The notes under the pieces are model-generated. The model was not told the DNA's origin and searched no databases. It saw only the letters and a list, made by a program, of their open reading frames with translations. A stretch of DNA of 50,700 nucleotides from the IMG/VR virus record IMGVR_UViG_3300032323_002680, positions 1 to 50,700 of that record; one strand, given 5' to 3'. Each line of letters begins with the position of its first letter. Within the stretch, counting starts at the first letter, position 1. Positions 43,674-50,700 of this stretch are shown here, piece after piece. Source of the stretch: a virus. The position numbers were made by a program, and so were the translations under genes.

Positions 43674-44048
43674 ATGGCTAAAAAGTTTAAGTCTCTACTC
43701 AATCTTCTTACACTTCCAGAAGACCCACTTGTGGGCTTAACTGGAGATGTGTACTTTAATGTAACTAGTAAAAACATTAAAATATACAACGGTGCAATTT
43801 GGGTTGACTTGACTCCAGCTTCTAAAGATCCCGCTCCATTTTATATGCATACTCATGCTTATGATGGAAGTGTTCACACTGTTAACTTAAACGAGACTGT
43901 GTACTTTGATAATTTAAATCAAAACTCTGGCGTTGAAGAAACAATTCCTGTTATAATTGGTCTAGACGGTGGTACTCCAACATCATCGTATGCAAATTCA
44001 AGTTATACGCAATTAACATTGTTGGATGGAGGCCAAATTGGCGACTAA
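43674..44048 (+). CDS. Tail fibre-associated protein
   Basis: 124 residues. DPLVGLTGDVYFNVTSKNIK is the same 'x-GxxYFNxxxxxxxxYxGxxW' module as its neighbours. His-rich segment MHTHAYDGSVH near the middle could bind metal as in fibre tips. AAGGATC upstream. Confidence 0.65.
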   Translation: MAKKFKSLLNLLTLPEDPLVGLTGDVYFNVTSKNIKIYNGAIWVDLTPASKDPAPFYMHTHAYDGSVHTVNLNETVYFDNLNQNSGVEETIPVIIGLDGGTPTSSYANSSYTQLTLLDGGQIGD

Positions 44049-44589
44049 TTACCCTACATCAAAAGATAATCTTACCAATCCTGCCGCAACTGAATCAATG
44101 GAAGGCCATGCAGCACTGCATGGTACTGTAAATGATGCAATTGAAGCAATTGAAAACAAGCTTGGTGTAAATGGATCTACAGATGTAAACTCAATAGACT
44201 ACAAGGTTTCTCAGCTAGAAACAAGCCTGGCTACCCTTGATGCAGAAAACGCTTCAGAACTTTTGGGGCTAGATGGAAACAACGATCTAACAATAGACGG
44301 AATAGAAAACAAAACAGCTATAGATTCATTTTCAAAGACAGTATACAAGACAGCTAAGTATTCATTGCAGATACATAAATCTGTTGGAAACCTAACATCT
44401 ACATCAAATATACTTTTGTTGAATGATGGAAATGATGTTTACATATCAGAATCAGACATTGTATCAAACACAGATCAAACACTTGCCAATATTACTTTTG
44501 AAGAAAATAACGGTATAATAAGTCTGTGCGTAACTCCTGTTTCAGGATCAGTAAAAGTAAGATATTTTAGAACAGCATTAAAAGCATAA
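44038..44589 (+). CDS. Tail structural protein (MATNYPTSKDxLTNP family)
   Basis: 183 residues. TTG start with GGAGG five bases upstream restores the conserved opening MATNYPTSKDNLTNPAATES and HAALHGTVNDAIEAIENKLG, common in phage fibre connectors. Overlaps the preceding gene by 11 bases. C-terminal strand-rich domain. Confidence 0.7.
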   Translation: MATNYPTSKDNLTNPAATESMEGHAALHGTVNDAIEAIENKLGVNGSTDVNSIDYKVSQLETSLATLDAENASELLGLDGNNDLTIDGIENKTAIDSFSKTVYKTAKYSLQIHKSVGNLTSTSNILLLNDGNDVYISESDIVSNTDQTLANITFEENNGIISLCVTPVSGSVKVRYFRTALKA

Positions 44590-44615
44590 AAAAGCAGTAA
44601 AAGGGAGTCATATAA

Positions 44616-46283
44616 ATGGCAACAGTAAATAAAAACTTTAGAATTAAAAATGGGCTTATCGTTGAAGGTGGCACCGCTACCGTTGGCGGTTTTGGTGTAT
44701 TAACAAAAGCCCAAGCAGACCAAGACTACATTGTAAGTCTTATTGGTGGTACAGCGACCTCAGCTAATGAAGCTAACAAGGTTGTAAAGCGCGATGCCAA
44801 TGGAAACTTTGCTGCAGGAACAATTACTGCAACATTTGTTGGTAACGTAACAGGTACTGTTTCAAGCCTTTCAAATCATGACACAGACGACCTTGCAGAA
44901 GGTTCAAACCTTTACTTTACAAATGCTCGTGCACTTTCAGCAACAGCAGCAGCATACGATGCAGCAGGATCAGCATCAGGAGCTCAATCAGCAGCAATCT
45001 CTGCAGCAGCATCAGACGCTACATCTAAGGTAGCAGCAGAAGCAGCGCTTAGAGTATCAGGCGACGCAGCTTCAGTATCAACTGCAGCAGCAGACGCTAC
45101 TACAAAGGCAGATGCAGCTCAGGCAGCAGCTATTTCTGCAGCAGCATCAGACGCAACATCTAAGGCTAACGCAGCTCAAGCAGCAGCTATCTCAGCAGCA
45201 GCAACAGATGCAACAGGTAAGGCTAATGCAGCTCAAGCAGCAGCTATCTCAGCAGCAGCAGCAGATGCTACTACAAAGGCAGATGCAGCTCAGGCAGCAG
45301 CAATTGCAGCGGCAGCAACAGCAGCAGGCTCAGCACTTTCAAGTGCAATTTCAACAGAAGTTTCAAATCGTAACACAGCAATTTCAACAGCGGTAGATAA
45401 CCTTGTTGCAGGAGCACCAAATTTACTTAACACACTTGATGAATTAGCAGCAGCAATTGCAGACGATGCAAACTACGCAACAACTATGACATCAGCTTTG
45501 GCGACAAAAGCTCCGCTTGCGTCTCCATCACTTACTGGTACACCTACAGCGCCAACAGCAGCAGCAGATACAAACACAACCCAGATTGCAACCACAGCGT
45601 TTGCTAAGGGTGAAGCAGATGCAGCTCAAGCAGCAGCAGAAGCAACTGCAGCAGCAGATGCAACATCTAAGGTAGCAGCAGAAGCAGCACTTAGAGTATC
45701 AGGCGACGCAGCTTCAGTATCAACTGCAGCAGCAGACGCAACATCTAAGGCTAACGCAGCTCAAGCAGCAGCTATCTCAGCAGCAGCAACAGATGCTACT
45801 ACAAAGGCTAACGCAGCTCAAGCAGCAGCTATCTCAGCAGCAGCAACAGATGCAACAGGTAAGGCTAACGCAGCTCAAGCAGCAGCAGAAGCAACTGCAG
45901 CAGCAGCTAACACAGCACAGCAAAATGGAACTACAGCATTTACAGCAATTAATTACAACGATGTTGCTAAGCAAGTTGCAGCAACAACTGGAAATATTGC
46001 AGTGGCAGCAGAAACAACAGCTATCGCATGGACAGCAGTAGATTACAGAAGCGCTAAGCTTGTAGTTAAGGTAAAGAATGGTGTTCATACACAGGTGTCA
46101 GACCTAGTAATAACACTTGATACTGCAAACAACGTAGCAGTTTCTGAATATGGAATTACATATTCAAACGGAACAGAATTAGCTGCAGTAACAGCAGATT
46201 ATTCTGGAACAGATGTAAGAGTTAGAGTAACACCAGCAAATGCCAACACAGAAGTTGTCGTTGTTGGAACACTAATTAAATAA
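44616..46283 (+). CDS. Long tail fibre with Ala-rich coiled-coil repeats
   Basis: 555 residues. N-terminal FRIKNGLIVEGGTATVGG, then repeats of the form AQAAAISAAATDATGKANAAQ-like over about residues 110-430 that should form a trimeric coiled coil. A globular tip follows (VDYRSAKLVVKVKNGVHTQV). Strong GCAGCA nucleotide repetition follows from the Ala codons. Shine-Dalgarno AAAAGGGAG. Confidence 0.75.
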   Translation: MATVNKNFRIKNGLIVEGGTATVGGFGVLTKAQADQDYIVSLIGGTATSANEANKVVKRDANGNFAAGTITATFVGNVTGTVSSLSNHDTDDLAEGSNLYFTNARALSATAAAYDAAGSASGAQSAAISAAASDATSKVAAEAALRVSGDAASVSTAAADATTKADAAQAAAISAAASDATSKANAAQAAAISAAATDATGKANAAQAAAISAAAADATTKADAAQAAAIAAAATAAGSALSSAISTEVSNRNTAISTAVDNLVAGAPNLLNTLDELAAAIADDANYATTMTSALATKAPLASPSLTGTPTAPTAAADTNTTQIATTAFAKGEADAAQAAAEATAAADATSKVAAEAALRVSGDAASVSTAAADATSKANAAQAAAISAAATDATTKANAAQAAAISAAATDATGKANAAQAAAEATAAAANTAQQNGTTAFTAINYNDVAKQVAATTGNIAVAAETTAIAWTAVDYRSAKLVVKVKNGVHTQVSDLVITLDTANNVAVSEYGITYSNGTELAAVTADYSGTDVRVRVTPANANTEVVVVGTLIK

Positions 46284-46298
46284 TTTAATAAAGGTTTC

Positions 46299-46321
46299 GG
46301 GGGATTCCTTAAAAATCCCCC
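46299..46321 (+). terminator. Hairpin after long fibre gene
   Basis: GGGGGATT, 7-base loop, AATCCCCC; no T-run, so termination strength is uncertain. Confidence 0.55.
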
Positions 46322-46352
46322 ACCAAAACACTTAGGGGATATGTGAACTTAA

Positions 46353-46718
46353 ATGGCAACAGATAATAAGAATTTTAAAGTAAAGAATGGACTCAATGTA
46401 GCAGGTACTGCCACATTTGGGTCTAACGTCGTTTTAGGAACAACACCCCTTCGATTTGATACAGTAACAAATAAGCTACAAATTCAGCTAAATGGAGCAT
46501 GGGTTCCAATAGCTTTTAATTCAGAAATTCCAGATCCAGCAGCTCAGGTTGGATTTATGGATATTGGATTAGCAATAGATTATAACGGCCAGCCAATATA
46601 TACACTTCAGGCAAATGGAGTAAATCCTGGCACAACTAGCAAGTTTGTAGATGGTGGATCTCCATATTCTACAGATTCAGATGTTTCAATGGTTTTTGAC
46701 TCAGGCGTCATATCTTAA
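46353..46718 (+). CDS. Small tail structural protein
   Basis: 121 residues. NFKVKNGLNVAGTATFGSNV matches the N-terminus of the 44616 fibre, so it is probably a short paralogue using the same attachment. C-terminal part VDGGSPYSTDSDVSMVFDSG is common in phage virion proteins. Confidence 0.65.
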   Translation: MATDNKNFKVKNGLNVAGTATFGSNVVLGTTPLRFDTVTNKLQIQLNGAWVPIAFNSEIPDPAAQVGFMDIGLAIDYNGQPIYTLQANGVNPGTTSKFVDGGSPYSTDSDVSMVFDSGVIS

Positions 46719-46771
46719 ATCATTAAGTGATACAATAAGCAGTATAAATAAAATATATAAGGGGTACTAAA

Positions 46772-49700
46772 ATGGCAACAGTAAGATTACAATTAAGAAG
46801 AGGCTTAGCAGACGATTGGAATGATGCAAATCCAACATTAGCAGCTGGAGAAATTGGTATTGAAACAGATACTAACACTTTTAAATTTGGTGATGGAAAC
46901 ACTCCATGGAACAGCCTTGCATACGCCCTTTCAGGAACTGTAGACGACTATATTCTACTAACTACAAAAGGAGCTGCAAACGGAGTAGCATCTCTTGACT
47001 CTTCTGGATTTATTCCAGCATCTCAGCTACCCCCACTTGCAAAGGTAACCGTTAGTGCAGTCGCTAATCAAGCCGCAAGACTTGCACTTACAGCAGAAGC
47101 TGGAGATATTGCTATTCAGGCAGACAACGGAACAACATATGTTCTATCTTCTTCACCAGCAAGCACTAATGGAAACTGGAGAGAAATTTCTGCAACAGCC
47201 GCAATTTCAGCTGCAGTAGCAGCTCACGAAGCAGATACAACATCTGTTCACGGTATCGCAGACACAAGCCTTCTTGTAACAACTAATGGAACTCAAACAC
47301 TTACAAATAAAACAATTACATCTCCATCTGGTCTAGTTAAGTCAGATGTAGGTCTTGCAAATGTTGATAATACTTCAGATGAAAACAAGCCAGTCTCTCT
47401 TGCAGGACTTGCAGCACTTGGCTTGAAAGCACCACTAGAGTCACCAGCTCTTACTGGAACTGCAACAGCAAATAATCTTACAATTTCTGGAAACTTGGTC
47501 GTAAATGGAACAACATCTACAATTAATTCAACAACACTTACAGTTCAAGACAAGGACATCGTTCTTGGACAAACATCATCTCCAACAGATGCTGGAGCTA
47601 ACGGCGGCGGTATAGTTCTAAAAGGAACAACAGATAAATCAATTACATACAGCGTTGCTAAAAATGCTTGGGAGTCGTCAGAAAATATTAATATTCCTGG
47701 AGACAAATCAATTAAGATAAACAACATTGATGTCTTAACAGTAAGCACAGTTTTAGGAAAAACTCTTCCAGGAGTAGTTGTTGGAACAACTGAAACTCAA
47801 ACCCTAACTAACAAAACAATTAATAGTCCAGTAATCGATGCACCAACATTTTCTGGAACATTCTCTCTTCCAATAACTACAAGTATTGGAAATGTTTCTG
47901 CAGATGAAATGCAAATGATAAACGGAGTTACATCAAACGTGCAGACTCAGATCGATGCTAAGGCACCATCTGCTTCTCCTACATTTACAGGAACAGTAGT
48001 TCTTCCTTCAACTACAAGTATTGGAAATGTTTCATCTGAAGAGCTAGAGCTTCTAAACGGAGTTACAGCAAACGTACAGACTCAGATCGATGCTAAGGCA
48101 CCATCTGCTTCTCCTACATTCACAGGAACAGTAGTTCTTCCTTCAACTACAACTATCGGAAATATTTCTTCCCAGGAGCTAGATCTTCTAAACGGAGTTA
48201 CAGCAAATGTACAGACTCAGATCGATGCTAAGGCACCATCTGAATCTCCTACATTCACAGGAACAGTAACATTGCCAAGCACAACATCAATCGGAAACCT
48301 TACTTCAACAGAGTTGGGGTATCTTGATGGAATTACATCTTCTGTGCAAACACAGATTGGCGCAGCAGCAACAGCACTTTCAAGTCACGAAGCAGATACA
48401 ACAAATATTCACGGTATTGCAGACACTTCACTGCTAGCAACTACAACAAATGTTGCAACAGCTAAATCAGAAGCAATTTCCGCAGCTGGAACAGCAGCAG
48501 ACACAAAGGTGTCAACTGCAGTAGCAGCACTTACAAAGTCTTCAGTAGGCCTTGCAAATGTTGACAATACATCAGATGCTAATAAGCCAGTTTCAACTGC
48601 TACTCAGACAGAGCTTGATTTAAAGGCTCCAAAAGCTTCACCAACATTTACTGGCACAGTAGTTCTTCCAGCAGTAACAGCAGGTGGAAGCATAGTTCCT
48701 ACAACAGATAATACATTTGATCTAGGTTCTCCTACAAAGATGTGGAAAGATATTTACGTTGGTCCAGGATCACTTTATGTTAATGGTCAGAAGGTTCTTC
48801 AAGATGAATCAGGAGCAATCGTTGTTTCTGCTGACATTAACGAAAACCTAGGATTAAGAACAAGCGGAAGCGGTAATATTGAGTTTGATCCAACAGGAAC
48901 TGGCGTTGTTAACGTCAAGGGACCTCTTGTTATGGAAGCAGGCGCAAATATTTCAAGTGCTGACGGAAATGGAATTAACTTCTCTAATACAGTACAGGTT
49001 GACTCTATTGCTAGCAAGAGCACAAACACAGACTTGTCACTATCTGGAAATGGAACAGGAAAAGTTTACCTTAATGATAATGCAGAGGTAAATGGAAACC
49101 TTGTTGTTGGTGGAAACCTAACAGTAAGCGGAACAACTACAACTGTTAACAGCGAAACAATTAGCTTAGCTGATAATATCATTGACTTAAATAGCAATTT
49201 TACTACTGGTACTCCAACAGAAAACGCAGGAATCAGAGTAATTCGTGGAGACTCTAATGCAGTTCAGGTACGTTGGAACGAAGCCACAGATAAGTGGGAG
49301 TTTACAACTAACGGAGCAGATTATTCTGTAATAGCTCCAACTGACTCACCAACATTTACTGGTACAGTAAATGGAATTACAAAGTCTATGGTAGGTCTTG
49401 CAAATGTTGACAACACATCAGATGCAAGCAAGCCAGTCTCAACAGCACAGCAAACAGCACTTGATTTAAAGCTAGCTTCTGCTACAGCTGCATCAACATA
49501 TGCTCCAATAGCTAGCCCAACATTTACTGGTACAGTAACAGTTGCAGCAGCAGGAGTAGCATTTACAGATGGAACACAGACAAAACAAGGAGTTCCTTCA
49601 CTTACAACAATTGGAACTGAAATTTCAGCAGCATACAACCTTTCAACTGGTGGACTTGCTCTAAGAGATCAGCTAATCCCAATTGCAGGAACACGAGAAA

Positions 49701-49915
49701 TTACAATACCAACAAACTCAACAACAGCTTTCCCAATCGGAACCTCAATAAGCTTCTATCAGGCATCAGGAACTGGTGCAAGCTTTGCGGGGGCAGATGT
49801 ATCGGTTGTAATTTTACGTACACCAGGATTAAAATTAAGAACAACACACTCATCAGCGACATTAACCAAGGTAGCAATAAATACTTGGCTTCTAGCTGGA
49901 GACTTGACTGCATAA
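46772..49915 (+). CDS. Large tail fibre / receptor-binding protein
   Basis: 1047 residues. N-terminal VRLQLRRGLADDWNDANPTL, AAGEIGIETDTNTFKFGDGN is the phage fibre attachment module. Four repeats of SPTFTGTVVLPSTTSIGN plus ELLNGVTANVQTQIDAKAPS follow, with GLANVDNTSD units between, then a C-terminal domain with AFPIGTSISFYQASGTGASF. Longest gene here; likely sets host range. Confidence 0.8.
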   Translation: MATVRLQLRRGLADDWNDANPTLAAGEIGIETDTNTFKFGDGNTPWNSLAYALSGTVDDYILLTTKGAANGVASLDSSGFIPASQLPPLAKVTVSAVANQAARLALTAEAGDIAIQADNGTTYVLSSSPASTNGNWREISATAAISAAVAAHEADTTSVHGIADTSLLVTTNGTQTLTNKTITSPSGLVKSDVGLANVDNTSDENKPVSLAGLAALGLKAPLESPALTGTATANNLTISGNLVVNGTTSTINSTTLTVQDKDIVLGQTSSPTDAGANGGGIVLKGTTDKSITYSVAKNAWESSENINIPGDKSIKINNIDVLTVSTVLGKTLPGVVVGTTETQTLTNKTINSPVIDAPTFSGTFSLPITTSIGNVSADEMQMINGVTSNVQTQIDAKAPSASPTFTGTVVLPSTTSIGNVSSEELELLNGVTANVQTQIDAKAPSASPTFTGTVVLPSTTTIGNISSQELDLLNGVTANVQTQIDAKAPSESPTFTGTVTLPSTTSIGNLTSTELGYLDGITSSVQTQIGAAATALSSHEADTTNIHGIADTSLLATTTNVATAKSEAISAAGTAADTKVSTAVAALTKSSVGLANVDNTSDANKPVSTATQTELDLKAPKASPTFTGTVVLPAVTAGGSIVPTTDNTFDLGSPTKMWKDIYVGPGSLYVNGQKVLQDESGAIVVSADINENLGLRTSGSGNIEFDPTGTGVVNVKGPLVMEAGANISSADGNGINFSNTVQVDSIASKSTNTDLSLSGNGTGKVYLNDNAEVNGNLVVGGNLTVSGTTTTVNSETISLADNIIDLNSNFTTGTPTENAGIRVIRGDSNAVQVRWNEATDKWEFTTNGADYSVIAPTDSPTFTGTVNGITKSMVGLANVDNTSDASKPVSTAQQTALDLKLASATAASTYAPIASPTFTGTVTVAAAGVAFTDGTQTKQGVPSLTTIGTEISAAYNLSTGGLALRDQLIPIAGTREITIPTNSTTAFPIGTSISFYQASGTGASFAGADVSVVILRTPGLKLRTTHSSATLTKVAINTWLLAGDLTA
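47881..48270 (+). repeat. Repeats of about 126 bp within the large fibre gene
   Basis: Near-identical units encoding NVQTQIDAKAPSASPTFTGT at about 47940, 48070 and 48210. High DNA identity suggests recent duplication or gene conversion, a way to vary fibre length. Confidence 0.8.
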
Positions 49916-49941
49916 TAAACATAATGGATAGGGGTTAAAAA

Positions 49942-50700
49942 ATGGCAAATAAAAGAATTGGTACGAGAGCATCAGCGCAGGATAATTTCCTGGAACCAAA
50001 CAAGCCAATAATTGACAGCGTAACAGACGTTGGAACAGATAGGCCGTATGGTAATGGTGCCGTAACAGTAGTATTTTCTTTGCCAGCAGGTTCCCCTCCA
50101 GCAACATCTTATAGTATAACAGCAAGTACTGGACAAACAGGAACAGGATCTTCCTCTCCAATTGTTATAACAGGATTTGCATCTGGTGCAACTCCAACAT
50201 TTACAATGACAGCCTCAAACGCTGCAGGAACCTCTCTTGCTTCAGATGTTAAGGGCCCAGTTACAGTTACAACAGTCCCACAGCAACCCCAATCTGCTTC
50301 AGCAACAGCTGGTGTAAATCAAAATACAATTAACTGGCAACTAGGAGCAAACGGAGGCAAGCCATTAACACGGCACAATGTTACTGGATCAGATGGATCA
50401 GCTTCTGGAAACCTATCTGGAAGTGCAACATCAACAGTAATAGCTGATACAGCAAATACTTCACAGACATACTCTGTTATAGCAAGAAATGACAACGGTC
50501 CGTCTTTGGCTTCAAATAGCACTGGAAGCGTTATGACTTTACCACCGTTCTTCCCATTCTTCCCACCGTTCTTCCCACCGTTCTTCCCATTCTTCCCACC
50601 GTTCTTCCCATTCTTCCCACCGTTCTTCCCACCGTTCTTCCCACCGTTCTTCCCACCGTTCTTCCCGTTCTTCCCACCATTCTTCCCACCGTTCTTCCCA
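49942..50700 (+). CDS. FnIII-like structural protein with PPFF repeats (3' truncated)
   Basis: 253 codons visible, open to the window end. N-terminal MANKRIGTRASAQDNFLEPN, two fibronectin-III-like beta domains (TSYSITASTGQTGTG and RHNVTGSDGSASG regions), then PPFFPFF repeats from residue 200. Probably a tail or virion surface protein. The repeats are almost pure Pro/Phe, very unusual composition. Confidence 0.75.
   Translation, partial: MANKRIGTRASAQDNFLEPNKPIIDSVTDVGTDRPYGNGAVTVVFSLPAGSPPATSYSITASTGQTGTGSSSPIVITGFASGATPTFTMTASNAAGTSLASDVKGPVTVTTVPQQPQSASATAGVNQNTINWQLGANGGKPLTRHNVTGSDGSASGNLSGSATSTVIADTANTSQTYSVIARNDNGPSLASNSTGSVMTLPPFFPFFPPFFPPFFPFFPPFFPFFPPFFPPFFPPFFPPFFPFFPPFFPPFFP
50540..50700 (+). 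repeat. Tandem CCACCGTTCTTC/CCATTCTTC repeats encoding PPFF/PFF
   Basis: Units of 12 and 9 bp alternate irregularly to the window end, so total length is unknown. Confidence 0.9.

Noticed and set aside
1-50700. Insertion sequences, integrase or attachment site
   Set aside because: No transposase, integrase or recombinase motif was seen. The tRNA genes show no flanking duplicated segments suggestive of att sites.

Overview
The window is part of a tailed double-stranded DNA phage genome, visibly AT-rich and very densely coded. Several features point to an actinobacterial host, probably a small-genome freshwater lineage: a WhiB-family Fe-S regulator, an Lsr2-C-terminal-like mini-protein, a DUF7455-type zinc protein, a proteasome-beta-like hydrolase and many leaderless promoters. 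A secreted surface protein has a signal peptide of the kind I associate with such hosts. No terminase, portal, capsid, polymerase, helicase or integrase is visible, so the genome is incomplete here. Both window ends lie inside repetitive genes, PT(E/D)-rich on the left and PPFF-rich on the right. I cannot tell whether they are joined in the real molecule.

Layout. (1) 1-2075, forward: end of a repeat protein, small membrane proteins that are holin candidates, a lipoprotein and a CHAP endolysin. (2) 2072-21580, forward: an accessory region of about 50 mostly small genes. It holds seven 2-oxoglutarate/Fe(II)-type oxygenases (an eighth lies at 36278-36928), three sulfotransferase-like proteins, a luciferase-like flavin monooxygenase, a radical SAM/SPASM-like protein followed by three tiny CxxCGC peptides, a Dps-like protein, thioredoxin, GroES, a secreted subtilase, a secreted surface protein and tRNA-Arg. 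Many of its genes have a -10 box exactly six bases before the ATG. (3) 21581-22056: a non-coding boundary between convergent gene sets. (4) 22057-33250, reverse: about 35 small, tightly overlapping genes of mostly unknown function plus tRNA-Asp. They are served by 14 copies of one unusual promoter (TGTCAG box, exactly 11 bases, TATAAT-like -10). Upstream elements contain CRP-type palindromes and pairs of perfect or near-perfect DnaA boxes. (5) 33251-33740: a divergent intergenic region. (6) 33741-36271, forward: FkbM-like methyltransferase, DUF6065-like protein, tRNA-Ile(UAU) and small genes. (7) 36278-39039, reverse: an oxygenase, a TylF-like methyltransferase, a candidate small RNA, small proteins and a membrane-anchored SLT transglycosylase. 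(8) 39258-50700, forward: class II ribonucleotide reductase, a holin-like protein and a run of tail fibre/structural genes ending in a truncated FnIII-like PPFF-repeat protein.

How they fit together. Region 4 looks like an early or middle regulon of small host-interaction genes, tuned by host signals (cAMP/CRP-like, DnaA) and possibly by a phage activator acting like T4 MotA. Region 2 looks like a metabolic and surface-modification cassette. Region 8 with region 1 is the late tail and lysis block. Assignments come from motifs read by eye; no database search was run.
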